The notes: generated by a model from the letters alone, not told the origin. 64,000 nucleotides of DNA from Paenibacillus donghaensis (GCF_002192415.1 NZ_CP021780.1:3410001-3474000), one strand, 5' to 3'; shown: positions 24,032 through 32,621, numbered from the stretch's first letter. Program-made: numbers and translations.

Positions 24032-26019
24032 TAAATCGCCTCCTGTATAGCTGCCGTTTCAACACGCAGCCGCTTATCTGCTTCGCTTACAACCAGCTGG
24101 ATCACTTGTGCATCCGTTCCGATCAGCCTGGTGACCGCCTCAGCGTTGTCCACGAATATTGGGGCCGAGAATCCGTAATGATTGCCCAGCGTATTGATGA
24201 TGTCCAAGCCGACATTGATCCGGGCGGCGTTGTTCAGTCCGCCGTCATACGGAACGCCCTTATATAGCGTGTCGCAGACCTCTTTCAGCCCACCATTGAT
24301 CTGTTCTTCGAAGAGGCGGAACCGGGCAAGCTTGAATTTACTGTTGATCTTGGCATCCAGCATGCTGACCTTGGTCTTGGTGAACTCTTCGCAAAGATAC
24401 AATTCATGCTGCAGGCGCTCATATTCTGCTGCCAGCTCCCGCTCCTGCTTCTCCAGTTCAGACACTCGGGCCTCAGCCTTACGAACACCGTCAAACTTGG
24501 CGCGGTCCTGCTCCATCTCTGCAACCTCATCCCGCAGCCGGCGGATTTCTTCCCGAACCGTTCCGGCTGCTGTTTGCGCGGAATACCGCAGCTGCTCGAT
24601 TTGTTGCTGCACTGCCGTAGTCTCTCCTTGCTTAGCCGCATATTCCGGATCAGCAGCAGGGTCCTTGACGCCTGCACGAAGATCCGTCAGCTCAGCATCC
24701 GCAGCAGTGACTTCCGTCTCCAATAGGCCCAGTGCATCTTTTAAGCTGGTGATTTCCCCCTGCAGCCGGGAGATTTCATCCTCAAATTTCTGAGCTTCTG
24801 CGACCGCTACCTTGCCGGAAGCGTTGATCCGCTCCTTACGCTCAGCCAGTTTGCGGTTAAAATCAGCCTCGGCTTTATCATGAGTAGCTTGGACTTGTTC
24901 CTCCGGCAGCGACTGTCCGCAAACTGGGCAGTTAACATCATGACCTTCAAGATGTTCGAAGGTGAGGTTCTTCAGTTCAGCAAACTCTTTCCGCAGCTCG
25001 TCTGCATCCCGTCTCCGCGACTCAGCCATTCGCTCATTTTGTACAATGCGCTGCTTCTTGTCCTCAATTGTCCGGCGATACTTGTCAACCTCAACATGCA
25101 TCCGGTTGACTTCATCGCGCTTGATGGACACTTTGCCTAACACATCCGATTGCAGCCGACCCTTAATGTCAAGCAGCTCACTTTCAATCTCGCGGAGCCG
25201 TTTTTCCTTGACCGCTATCTCACCACCGGACAGGATGCGGGACAATTCAGCTTCTCGCGCCTCAATCCGGCCGCGAAGGGTGCCGATGTCCTCTTTCAAC
25301 GATTCCTCGTCCAGCTCGGCCACATCCGGCATCTGCCGTTGCACCTCGCTAATCCGAACCGGAAGCTCTTTAATTTCCTTGTTGATTACAGCACAGCGCG
25401 CTGCAACAACCTTTTTATGGGCATCCAATTCCCTGCCACCCAAGATTGCCGGCAGAAGCTCCAGCTTCTTGTTACCGTAGATCACTTCTGCATCTGACAG
25501 GTCGCCGCATACCTCCAGCAGCGTCTTACGACGCTCTTCCTTCTTAAGTTGTTCATTGAAGTAAGCCTGGCTGGTCAGAAGCTTGAACAGATCCTCTTTA
25601 ATGAGGGAATCCACTTCGGTGGTGTACTCTCCCTTTTTCACAGGAACACCATCAATGAAGTAACTCGTCTCATGCCCTTCGAACGCGTCCGTCGCGGAAC
25701 CGCGCTTCTTGGTCCACTTCTCGGCATACACTCTGCGAAAAGTGCGGCGGCGCCCGTTGATCAGGAACACGCCCTCAACCTCATGCTCCAGCTTGTGTTG
25801 GAGGACCTTTCCAATTCCGTCCAGTCCCTTAATCTCGAAATCAGCCTTGTTTTGGCTATCCTTGCCGAAGAACAACCAAGTAAAACCGTCAAAAATAGTT
25901 GTCTTTCCGGTAGCATTATCACCATAGACAGCGGCATGACCGCCGTTGATGGTGAGGACAAACTCCTTAATTCCTTTGAAATTACGGAGCGCCATGCGCT
26001 CCAGCTCGATACGATTCAA
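24031..26019 (-). CDS. Rad50/SMC-like ATPase with zinc-hook motif
   Basis: 662 residues. Walker A VYGDNATGKTTIFDG at about residue 33-47, long coiled coils on both sides of a CPVCG-type hook (CPVCGQSLPEE, about residue 375), and a C-terminal ATPase half with a Walker-B-like PIFVDNAEAV. The second acidic residue of Walker B is Asn here, unlike canonical Rad50 DE, so hydrolysis may be weak. Phages pair such ATPases with RecT and a nuclease. It ends at the RecT start (one-base overlap). Confidence 0.85.
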   Translation of the reverse strand: MNRIELERMALRNFKGIKEFVLTINGGHAAVYGDNATGKTTIFDGFTWLFFGKDSQNKADFEIKGLDGIGKVLQHKLEHEVEGVFLINGRRRTFRRVYAEKWTKKRGSATDAFEGHETSYFIDGVPVKKGEYTTEVDSLIKEDLFKLLTSQAYFNEQLKKEERRKTLLEVCGDLSDAEVIYGNKKLELLPAILGGRELDAHKKVVAARCAVINKEIKELPVRISEVQRQMPDVAELDEESLKEDIGTLRGRIEAREAELSRILSGGEIAVKEKRLREIESELLDIKGRLQSDVLGKVSIKRDEVNRMHVEVDKYRRTIEDKKQRIVQNERMAESRRRDADELRKEFAELKNLTFEHLEGHDVNCPVCGQSLPEEQVQATHDKAEADFNRKLAERKERINASGKVAVAEAQKFEDEISRLQGEITSLKDALGLLETEVTAADAELTDLRAGVKDPAADPEYAAKQGETTAVQQQIEQLRYSAQTAAGTVREEIRRLRDEVAEMEQDRAKFDGVRKAEARVSELEKQERELAAEYERLQHELYLCEEFTKTKVSMLDAKINSKFKLARFRLFEEQINGGLKEVCDTLYKGVPYDGGLNNAARINVGLDIINTLGNHYGFSAPIFVDNAEAVTRLIGTDAQVIQLVVSEADKRLRVETAAIQEAI

Positions 26020-26276
26020 GCGATCCCCTCCTCAATAGCTGTATGACATTCGGCATGCAAGATCATCTGCTGATCAGGCGTCTCTGGATAACGAATGCCC
26101 TCCAGATATGTCCGGATGGCATATTCGACTTCAGCGAGTTGATCAGGATCAGCATGCAGCTGAAATGTACCTGATTGCTGCCGGATTGAAAGCACCGGTG
26201 GGGCATAATTAGTAGAAGGTTCAATTTCAACCTCGATGCGCTGACCACTGATGTCAGCAGAAAAGGCAGTTGACAT
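26016..26276 (-). CDS. Small hypothetical phage protein
   Basis: 86 residues from the ATG at 26276 (GAGGGAG eight bases upstream). Starts MSTAFSADISGQRIEVEIEP and continues as alternating strands with LSIRQQSGTFQLHADPDQLAEV, a small beta domain. It overlaps the Rad50-like gene by four bases. No family recognised. Confidence 0.6.
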   Translation of the reverse strand: MSTAFSADISGQRIEVEIEPSTNYAPPVLSIRQQSGTFQLHADPDQLAEVEYAIRTYLEGIRYPETPDQQMILHAECHTAIEEGIA

Positions 26277-26302
26277 TCCATTCACTCCCTCTTGTGTAGT
26301 GC

Positions 26303-26381
26303 GCCCCCACCTGTTAAAATGGGGGCAAGTTTAATTTAATTTTCAAAGATCAGGGATAGCCCGTTGCCTCGGGCTATTTTT
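26303..26381. terminator. Two adjacent hairpins
   Basis: GCCCCCA/TGGGGGC (26303-26326, followed by a T-rich tract on the plus side) and ATAGCCCG/CGGGCTAT (26356-26381, followed by TTTTC on the plus side and overlapping the stop of the 26374 gene). They lie between two minus-strand genes; T tracts suit plus-strand termination, which may block antisense transcripts. Confidence 0.4.
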
Positions 26382-26610
26382 CGTTGTCATGCACAGCGAT
26401 CTGACGATACTCCACGATTACCGGAGCGTTCTCAATACTGACGATCAATTGACCATCTTCATCAAGAACCCAAAACTCCGAATGCACATGATTGGGGTAT
26501 TCCTCGCCAACTTGCTTAATCTCAATGATTGCTTTGTCGTTGTGTTCTCCACCCACTGTGAAAATAAATGCCGGTAGCGAAGCTACAGTAATAGATTGAA
26601 TGACTTGCAT
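26374..26610 (-). CDS. Small hypothetical phage protein
   Basis: 78 residues, AAAGGAGG upstream of the ATG. Beta-rich: MQVIQSITVASLPAFIFTVGG, then HSEFWVLDEDGQLIVSIENAPVIVEYRQI. Shares no motif with a known family. Its upstream region holds two strong hairpins (26636-26702). Confidence 0.6.
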   Translation of the reverse strand: MQVIQSITVASLPAFIFTVGGEHNDKAIIEIKQVGEEYPNHVHSEFWVLDEDGQLIVSIENAPVIVEYRQIAVHDNEK

Positions 26611-26635
26611 AAGCCGCCTCCTTTCATATGTAATT

Positions 26636-26702
26636 GATGCGTCAGCCGCATCTTGGAATACCGGAGGGAGGAAAGGTTATTTCTAAGCTCCGATATTCCA
26701 AG
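26636..26702. other. Two adjacent hairpins, possible structured RNA
   Basis: GATGCG/CGCATC (26636-26652) abuts CTTGGAATA/TATTCCAAG plus CGGAG/CTCCG (26652-26702), a 14-of-15-bp stem. Neither has a T run, so they are not simple terminators. They fill the gap between two early genes and may be an mRNA processing or regulatory element. Confidence 0.5.
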
Positions 26703-26724
26703 ACAGGGGCCGAAGCTCTTGTCG

Positions 26725-26872
26725 TTATATTTTTTTCTGATGAATAAGTTCAAATTGATCGGAGAATGTCTTTTCCACTTCAGCCGGAAGCAAATCAATC
26801 CCTGACTTCCAAGTTTTTGAAGACAGCATGTGCCGTCTCGCTTTTGTGACGCAATTCAGTCACGGCTTCCAT
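26725..26872 (-). pseudogene. Small hypothetical protein, frameshifted
   Basis: From an ATG at 26872 the reading is MEAVTELRHKSETAHAVFK, then a five-A run throws the frame to an early stop. With four A residues it continues TWKSGIDLLPAEVEKTF and SDQFELIHQKKI to a TAA at 26725, 48 residues. It overlaps the end of the 26860 gene. The frame break is one of several homopolymer changes in this prophage. The gene call is tentative. Confidence 0.4.
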
Positions 26873-27177
26873 CGGAACACCCCCATCATGAAGCGCCTTC
26901 TGTGATATATGCGGCCAGCAATGGTGGCCTCTTCCAGAACCTGCGCATACCGCTCAGCCAGCGACTGGCCGAACTCTGTGATCTGCTGGTCCGTCATTTT
27001 GAACTCAGTAGGAACGGCGTTCCGTTGCTTCATCCCATTTTCATAGGCTGATTTAACCAACATCTCAATGGCGCGTTGAGTGCTGTTTTCCCAGCCGTCA
27101 ACCCATTCGAGGGCCGATGCTTCGTCTTGTGAGAATGGTCGGCCAATGAGAGCAGCAATAGCAGTCTTGTTAATCAT
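26860..27177 (-). CDS. Small hypothetical phage protein
   Basis: 105 residues: MINKTAIAALIGRPFSQDEASALEW followed by helices (TQRAIEMLVKSAYENGMKQ, QQITEFGQSLAERYAQVLEEA) and a basic tail. All-helical. Its start overlaps the stop of the next upstream gene by four bases. No family recognised. Confidence 0.55.
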   Translation of the reverse strand: MINKTAIAALIGRPFSQDEASALEWVDGWENSTQRAIEMLVKSAYENGMKQRNAVPTEFKMTDQQITEFGQSLAERYAQVLEEATIAGRIYHRRRFMMGVFRWKP

Positions 27178-27452
27178 GCCGCCCCCTCCTTGCGCTTTTC
27201 ACGCTTCGGGGTTAAAATGGACACCAAGAGATTCTCTAGCCGAGATTTCAAACCACGTGACTGCCCTAGCCGGCGGTCATTTTTTTGTTCAGTTACACAT
27301 AACAGATCCTCTAATTCCGCAATTTCTGCTGTTAACAAATCACAGGTTAATCCCTGTTTGTCCAGTAAACCCTTAAAGCGTTTGAGCTGCTCCAAATGAT
27401 GATGTTCCCAAAATTGGCGCATCAAGCGCTCCGCTGGAGTCTCTTCTAACAT
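27174..27452 (-). CDS. Small coiled-coil phage protein
   Basis: 92 residues, a nearly continuous helix (AERLMRQFWEHHHLEQLKRF, LTAEIAELEDLLCVTEQ) with a basic C-terminus. It lies in the early operon just after the HTH gene; spacing is short. It could be a dimerising adaptor. Function unknown. Confidence 0.55.
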   Translation of the reverse strand: MLEETPAERLMRQFWEHHHLEQLKRFKGLLDKQGLTCDLLTAEIAELEDLLCVTEQKNDRRLGQSRGLKSRLENLLVSILTPKREKRKEGAA

Positions 27453-27461
27453 TGGCTCTCC

Positions 27462-27989
27462 TCATTTCATGTATTTTTTTTCGCGCATTTCTTCCCTATG
27501 AGCCTTGAACATACCGCTGAACGAGAACCCATACGCCCTACACAGCGCCGTGATGTTATGTACCAGTGCTGTCACAGCCTCGATCTGCTCCATGATCGCC
27601 GTTTTAATGCTTTCGCGATCCGAAGGACTGAGTTGATCCGGCCTCTTCGTAATGGGCGCCCGTTGCAACGCCTCTTCCACCTCTTCAATCTCTTCAAGAG
27701 TCTTAAGCGTGGTGGTAGAACGATGAAGGTCAGCGGCATCGAGCCAAGGAACAAAAGCACCGCCTGTCACTTCCGCCGCCGCTGCCAGAAAGAGCTGCCC
27801 ATCATCGTAGTGTTCCGCAGCTGCTTGCATAACTGGATTAGTCGCTTTTCGGCTGCCCTTCGCAATTTTCCCCACCAAGGAAGCGTCTGCGTGGATTGCC
27901 TTGCCTGCCTTTTCCCGGGTATCTCCAGTACGTTTTAAAGCTTCTTCCAATGCTGGCCCAAATTGTCCGATTGCCAACTGATTTAACAC
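27462..27989 (-). CDS. XRE-like HTH protein, early regulator
   Basis: About 175 residues. An N-terminal HTH (FGPALEEALKRTGDTREKAG, then HADASLVGKIAKGSRKATNPVM) resembles XRE/Cro regulators; the rest is helical and may oligomerise. The start is GTG at 27989 right behind AAGGAG; a TTG four codons on is an alternative. TGTCCG half-sites surround the promoter region (27964-28022). Probably the Cro-like early switch protein. Confidence 0.65.
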   Translation of the reverse strand: MLNQLAIGQFGPALEEALKRTGDTREKAGKAIHADASLVGKIAKGSRKATNPVMQAAAEHYDDGQLFLAAAAEVTGGAFVPWLDAADLHRSTTTLKTLEEIEEVEEALQRAPITKRPDQLSPSDRESIKTAIMEQIEAVTALVHNITALCRAYGFSFSGMFKAHREEMREKKYMK

Positions 27990-28022
27990 TCCTTTGTCCG
28001 TTTTGTGGGATGCTATCGGACA
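27964..28022. promoter_or_regulatory. TGTCCG half-sites, candidate operators
   Basis: TGTCCG occurs at 27964-27969 and 27995-28000 and its inverse CGGACA at 28017-28022, giving an inverted pair with a 16-base spacer just upstream of the HTH gene start. This suits binding of a dimeric repressor or the HTH protein itself. Confidence 0.45.
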
Positions 28023-28111
28023 GAGGCATGATGTATGATGTTCTTAAGCAATTCCCCTACCGTTTCCCCACCCGCCGTTGCCGGTACAGCTCGGCGGGTT
28101 TCCTCTACCCA

Positions 28112-28435
28112 CTACCCAGTAGCATGCCTGCGTTTACTTTTGAAATTGTCACCGGCATTTTTGCTCACCCAATCCGTGTGTTCATCAATCCACTGTAGCA
28201 ACAATCCCGTTGGTATTCGCGGATTGCCAAACTCACGATTAACTGGGAAGTCTGGACGCTTGAACAATGCTGTTGCGGTAGGACTGCTAATGTCTAAGAG
28301 ATTCATAAACTGAGTTCTCGTAAGCACAGGCGGTAATGCAATCGGAACCTGAACTGCATATGCTTCGATTGCTCGGGAGACTACTTTATCGAGCAATCGC
28401 TCCAGATCGTCACTGTCCATCACGACGATGCCCAT
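28112..28435 (-). CDS. HTH/excisionase-like DNA-binding protein
   Basis: 107 residues. The middle has PVLTRTQFMNLLDISSPTAT then RPDFPVNREFG and IPTGLLLQWIDEHTDWV, the wH2/MerR-type helix-turn-helix layout of excisionases and small phage regulators. The N-terminal 30 residues form a helix. It is the first gene of the leftward early operon; its start abuts the truncated plus-strand ORF, so the natural divergent control region seems to be missing. Confidence 0.6.
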   Translation of the reverse strand: MGIVVMDSDDLERLLDKVVSRAIEAYAVQVPIALPPVLTRTQFMNLLDISSPTATALFKRPDFPVNREFGNPRIPTGLLLQWIDEHTDWVSKNAGDNFKSKRRHATG

Positions 28436-28438
28436 TTA

Positions 28439-28954
28439 GATCACTTCCTATTTGAAACTCAAATAGATGCTTCGTCTGAAGAAACAGCAAAAGAACAACT
28501 AAATAGTTCTATCCATATTTCTCCTGAAGAATTCGTAAAAGCATTTAATGAAAAGGCTCTGATGGTGAAAACACAATTAAGAATAACTCAGTTAGATACG
28601 GATCAAGGGCCTGGAAATGATTCTTTTCAATACTATTTTACGGACACTCTTATTCTCACAGGAAGTGTTAATAAGAACACAGGTGCATTAAGAGAGATAA
28701 GCATCATAGGAGGAAATGATGGAACGACAAAAACAGCAGAGGACATACTTACCGTAGCTTCTTTGATGATATCTTCAACACAATCTAATGTTTCTGTTGA
28801 ATTTGGTGATGAAGTTATTGGAAAGTTAGGCTTTTACGACAAGGAAGTAGATCTATCAAAAATAGATAACTCAACAATTGTAAACGGGATTAAATATTAC
28901 GTTTTGGCACTACCTTCCGTTGGGATTTCGTTTGGCGCAAGTGATTCAAAATAA
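28439..28954 (+). pseudogene. 5'-truncated ORF, C-terminal part of a possible exported protein
   Basis: An open frame from about 28439 has no start codon until ATG 28562. The upstream part reads FETQIDASSEETAKEQL then ISPEEFVKAFNEKAL and flows into MVKTQLRITQL, so it looks like one protein that lost its 5' end. The soluble domain (about 130 residues after 28562) is strand-rich: FYDKEVDLSKIDNS, YYVLALPSVGISFG. Such proteins often begin with a lipoprotein signal. The cut lies where the lysogeny control region should be. Confidence 0.55.
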
Positions 28955-29018
28955 TAATTGTTACGGTACGTGATATTTCAATTCTATAGTAATTGTAAAA
29001 TTAAGGAGACATTCCGCA

Positions 29019-29308
29019 TGAGTGATCAAATCCTGACCCAAATCCTAGAAGAACTTAAACAAATGAACTCGCGGATAAGCACTTTAGAGTCGGATACGAA
29101 GGTTGTCAAAACTAACACCACTGACATCCCTCTAATTAAGCAAGCCGTTCTTGAAACCCTTGAGGTGGCTAAAAAAATCGACTCCACTCAGAAGAGTTTT
29201 GAGCGAAAAGCCTCTGCTGATTTAAATACACACGAGCACAGCATCGACATCCTGAATCGCCGCCAGCTTAAGCTTGAAGCTGACATGGAAATCTTCAAAA
29301 ATAGATAA
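29019..29308 (+). CDS. Small coiled-coil protein
   Basis: 96 residues from the ATG at 29019 with AAGGAG nine bases upstream. Heptad-like: MSDQILTQILEELKQMNSRI, then IDILNRRQLKLEADMEIFKN. A parallel coiled coil is likely. It lies between the truncated exported-protein ORF and the ImmA gene on the plus strand, as a lysogeny-module passenger. Function unknown. Confidence 0.6.
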
Positions 29309-29384
29309 TGAGAAAACCCTAAGAATCACTCAAGCCAGCAATGGCTTTTCTTTTCACTCAAAAAATAGAACATACGTACGCAAA

Positions 29385-30281
29385 ATGGGGGGTAATCACA
29401 TTAATTTTTCCAACTACTTTAAAACTCCTCTGGAGCAATGAATCGAGGAACAATACCAGGCTAATGGTGTCTTTGCACCTATTGATCTTGATATAGATAA
29501 GATTGCGATGATCTTCGGAGTAGATGTAGTTTATTACGAAAATAGTCCATTCAGCGAGAATGAGGATAAGGTTATCTTTCTCGACAGGCGCGATGACTAC
29601 GTAGAACAGCGAAAAGTATTTTTTCACGAGCTTTGTCATGTCATCCGTCACTCCGGCGATCAGTGGTGGATGCCTGAGCTGTTCCGCGAAGCACAGGAGA
29701 ATGATGCGAACCGATTCGCACTATATGCAATGATCCCGTTCTATATGTTTGAACAGAAACAGCTACCAGTGAACAGAAGGGAAGTGATTAGCTTACTGGT
29801 CAGTGAATTCCAAACCTATCCGGATTTTGCTAAGCTGCGCCTCAAGCAAATTGAAGATCGAATAACCGTTTCAAAATTCATGTCGACCTTTACATATGCC
29901 ACCGCGACTCCACTCAACCGCGAAGCAACGATTAACGAATCCCCCGCTTCAGGCCTCGACTACCTTCAGCAGCCCCGGATTCATTCGTTATACGGTATGG
30001 ATGACTTCTCCCGCCCGCATGCCTTGGTAATTGAGCAACGCCAGGGATTTAATTGGGACGAGCCTTTGCTTCTCAATGTGGATCGAAACTATAAGATTCA
30101 TAATTCGTCCTTCTATCGCTCCAGACATGATGCTACTGTACTGCCTGGAGATCTTTCCATCCCTCCAGATCAAAGAGGGTATGTGACGATTAACTTGTCC
30201 CGTGTTGCCTGGCGTCACGGTCAGAGCGTGACGCGGCTGATTCTGCCTATGGAGGCGGTTGACGATGCTATTAATTTTTAA
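29385..30281 (+). pseudogene. ImmA/IrrE metallopeptidase with in-frame TGA
   Basis: The HExxH zinc motif appears in FFHELCHVIRHSGD and further helices match the ImmA/IrrE family, which cleaves the phage repressor after DNA damage. The ORF with a canonical start begins at 29508, but the same frame extends upstream as NYFKTPLEQ-stop-IEEQYQANG to an ATG at 29385; TGA sits where relatives carry Trp (TGG). One G-to-A change explains it. Re-initiation at 29508 could still give a nearly complete peptidase. No intact repressor gene, its usual substrate, is seen nearby. Confidence 0.75.
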
Positions 30282-30363
30282 TATTTACTAATTCATAGAA
30301 ACTAGAGCATAAAATATTACATGTGTTGTCTTCACCTCAAATAATTCAACAAGGAGCGACCCC

Positions 30364-31608
30364 TTGGACAATCCAAAAAAGCGATCATCTGTCCCCACTC
30401 CAAAGAAAATACCCGCCAATAATAAACAGGGGTATAAATGGAAAGTTGTTCTGGAAGGACCGCCTGATCCAATAACAGGCAAACGTCAGCAGGTACCGAG
30501 AGTTCGTGATACTCAGAAAGAGGCCACTGCAGCTGCACAGGCTGTGGTTGATCTTATGACCAAAGGGCTGGATGTAAAGAAGGCGAAGCAGACAACCTTT
30601 GAGGAAGCGGCGTATGGATGGCTTGCAGACTATGCATTGACTGGAGTTGCTGAAAGTACTGTTGATCAGCGGGAAGTTACCATACAGTCTATCTTAAAGC
30701 ATATTGCAAAAGGCAAATTAGACAAGATTACTCATACTCAATACCAGCAAATTCTTAACAAGTTATTCGAAAAAGGATTGTCTAAGTCTTCCATTAAGAG
30801 TTTTCATTCAGTAACGAAGATGATATTTGAATGGGCTATTATAAATAATCTATGTGCAGTTAATCCAACTGAAAAAGCTAAAATCCCCAAACGACAAAAA
30901 ACAGTTGAAGAAATTGAGAACGAATCTGTCGAAGAATTATACCTAGAGCATGAGGAGATTAATGAGTTTCTGGATACGGTGGTTAAGCACGGTAAATACG
31001 GGGATAAAGAAGTATTCTTTTTACTCGTCTATAGTGGGTTGAGGCCAGGAGAGGCTTGCGCCTTAAAGTACACTGACATCGATGTAAAAAACAAGCGCAT
31101 TCGAGTTACAAAGACTCTATACACACCAAAAAACAATATGTATAAGGCTAAAGTCAAACCGCCTAAAACAGATGGGTCCGTCCGCTCTTTTACGTTGGAT
31201 GATGTGATTATCGAGATGATTCAAGCATTCAAGGAGGTAGCTGCAACCAGGCATAGCGGTTACCAGAGATACCATGATGACTATTACGATGGCGGTTTTA
31301 TATTTGCTCGTGACAACGGTCGCCCGTTTAGCCAAACAACCCTTATCAATCGAATGGCGCGAATAATCAAAATAACGAATATCACGAAGAAGGCTACGCC
31401 CCACATTTTTAGGCACACTCATATTAGTATGTTAACCGAAGCCGGGATTGATCTCGCGACTATTATGCAGCGCGTTGGTCATGATGATGAAAAAACCACT
31501 CTAAAGATCTACACACATATCACCAGAAAAATGCAAAAAGATGCTTCCGAAAAAGCGTCCATCCACTTCGGAAGCATCCTCAATCCACATCTTTTGCAAG
31601 AGTTGTGA
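30364..31608 (+). CDS. int: Tyrosine-type phage integrase
   Basis: 414 residues from a TTG at 30364 (GGAG eight bases upstream). An N-terminal arm-type binding domain (residues 20-60), a SAM-like core-binding domain and the catalytic domain are present: first Arg in YSGLRPGEACALK (about 222), HIFRHTHISML (about 347) and catalytic Tyr in IYTHITRKM (about 381). It inserts and excises the prophage. The attachment site probably lies at its 3' end beside miaA. Intact. Confidence 0.92.
   Translation: MDNPKKRSSVPTPKKIPANNKQGYKWKVVLEGPPDPITGKRQQVPRVRDTQKEATAAAQAVVDLMTKGLDVKKAKQTTFEEAAYGWLADYALTGVAESTVDQREVTIQSILKHIAKGKLDKITHTQYQQILNKLFEKGLSKSSIKSFHSVTKMIFEWAIINNLCAVNPTEKAKIPKRQKTVEEIENESVEELYLEHEEINEFLDTVVKHGKYGDKEVFFLLVYSGLRPGEACALKYTDIDVKNKRIRVTKTLYTPKNNMYKAKVKPPKTDGSVRSFTLDDVIIEMIQAFKEVAATRHSGYQRYHDDYYDGGFIFARDNGRPFSQTTLINRMARIIKITNITKKATPHIFRHTHISMLTEAGIDLATIMQRVGHDDEKTTLKIYTHITRKMQKDASEKASIHFGSILNPHLLQEL
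31540..31578. repeat. 12-bp perfect inverted repeat in the int 3' end
   Basis: GATGCTTCCGAA (31540-31551) and TTCGGAAGCATC (31567-31578) with a 15-base spacer, within the last 25 codons of int and about 85 bases from the miaA stop. It may be an intrinsic hairpin or a recombination-protein site near attP. Confidence 0.6.
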
Positions 31609-31664
31609 TTTTTGCGTGATTTTATCTATTTTACGACCTTCGATAAACCCAATAGTGTCAGTGT

Positions 31665-32621
31665 TTATAAAGGTTTTTCGAAGGTTTTTGCTATTATACC
31701 ACGGATTTTTGCAAAATTCTCAGAAAAGTTTTCTTCCCCCTCGACGTCGATCCATTCAATTTCCTTCATATGGCGAAACCATGACAGCTGCCGCTTCGCG
31801 AATCGGCGGGTATCACGTTTCAGCAGAATCACAGCCTCCGCAAGCGTCAGTTCTCCTGCGAGGTGAGCAGCAAGCTCCTTGTAGCCCAACCCCTGCATGG
31901 ACACCAAAGTTCTGCTGTAGCCACGATCCAGCAGTCCTTTCACCTCGGCAAGTAGACCTTCCGCCATCATCTGGTCGATTCGGTCTTCAATACGTTTATA
32001 TAGTATTTTCCGGTCCATTGTCAAACCGATCAGGCATAAGTCATAAGGCGACTCCTTGGTCTGGCCGGCATGAGACTCCGAGAGGGTCGTATGGGTCTGG
32101 TGATAAATTTCCAGCGCCCGGATGATCCGGCGGCGGTCGTTCGGGTGCAGCCGGGCGGCGCTAACCGGGTCCACAGCCTCCAGGCGGGCATGCAGCGCCA
32201 AAGCGCCATGCTCCTCTGCATAAGCATCCTGCTCCTTACGGAACGCCTCATCCGCGACCGCCTCCGAGAACTGGAAACCGTAGCAGAGGGATTCAATGTA
32301 AAGTCCGGTACCGCCTACAATAAAAGGAAGCTTGCCCCTGCCGGTGATCTCTTCGATCAGCCGGGTTCCCTGCTCTTGAAATTCAGCAGCGGAGTAGGCG
32401 TCTTCCGGATCATGGATATCAATTAGGTGATGGGGGATTCCGTTCATCTCTGCCGGTGTGATTTTGGCCGTGCCAATGTTCATGCCACGATAGACCTGCA
32501 TCGAATCGCCGGAGATGATTTCCGCTCCGCATGCGGCAGCAAGCTCCAGGCTCAGCCTGGTTTTGCCGACAGCGGTTGGCCCTAGCAGCACAAGCACTCT
32601 GGCTCTGGCTGATGTTGTCAT
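31665..32621 (-). CDS. miaA: tRNA dimethylallyltransferase MiaA
   Basis: 318 residues. P-loop LLGPTAVGKTRLSLELA near the start, then SGDSMQVYRGMNIGTAK, HHLIDIHDPED and GGTGLYIESL, all conserved in MiaA, which adds dimethylallyl to A37 of tRNAs reading UNN codons. It is the last gene of a mutS-mutL-methyltransferase-miaA run on the minus strand, overlapping the previous gene by four bases. Its 3' end touches prophage 1, so hfq, its usual next neighbour, is displaced. Start at ATG 32621. Confidence 0.96.
   Translation of the reverse strand: MTTSARARVLVLLGPTAVGKTRLSLELAAACGAEIISGDSMQVYRGMNIGTAKITPAEMNGIPHHLIDIHDPEDAYSAAEFQEQGTRLIEEITGRGKLPFIVGGTGLYIESLCYGFQFSEAVADEAFRKEQDAYAEEHGALALHARLEAVDPVSAARLHPNDRRRIIRALEIYHQTHTTLSESHAGQTKESPYDLCLIGLTMDRKILYKRIEDRIDQMMAEGLLAEVKGLLDRGYSRTLVSMQGLGYKELAAHLAGELTLAEAVILLKRDTRRFAKRQLSWFRHMKEIEWIDVEGEENFSENFAKIRGIIAKTFEKPL

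Larger units (their letters stand above)
1..31660. mobile_element. Prophage 1 (partial, siphovirus-type)
   Basis: Contiguous phage modules run from integrase (30364-31608, plus) through lysogeny remnants, recombination and replication genes, ArpU, a cargo segment, terminase, portal and head genes; the tail and lysis genes would lie left of base 1. The right end sits between the integrase stop and the 3' end of miaA. In Bacillus and relatives hfq normally follows miaA, so the element probably separates those two genes; that is inference because hfq is not in the window. Several genes are broken (ImmA, HNH, RusA, DnaB tail, RecT tail, two small genes), which argues for a decaying prophage unless the assembly is faulty. 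Confidence 0.9.

Noticed and set aside
26583..26798. 71-residue minus-strand ORF
   Set aside because: It runs through two strong hairpins and overlaps the better-supported frame of the small gene at 26725-26872.
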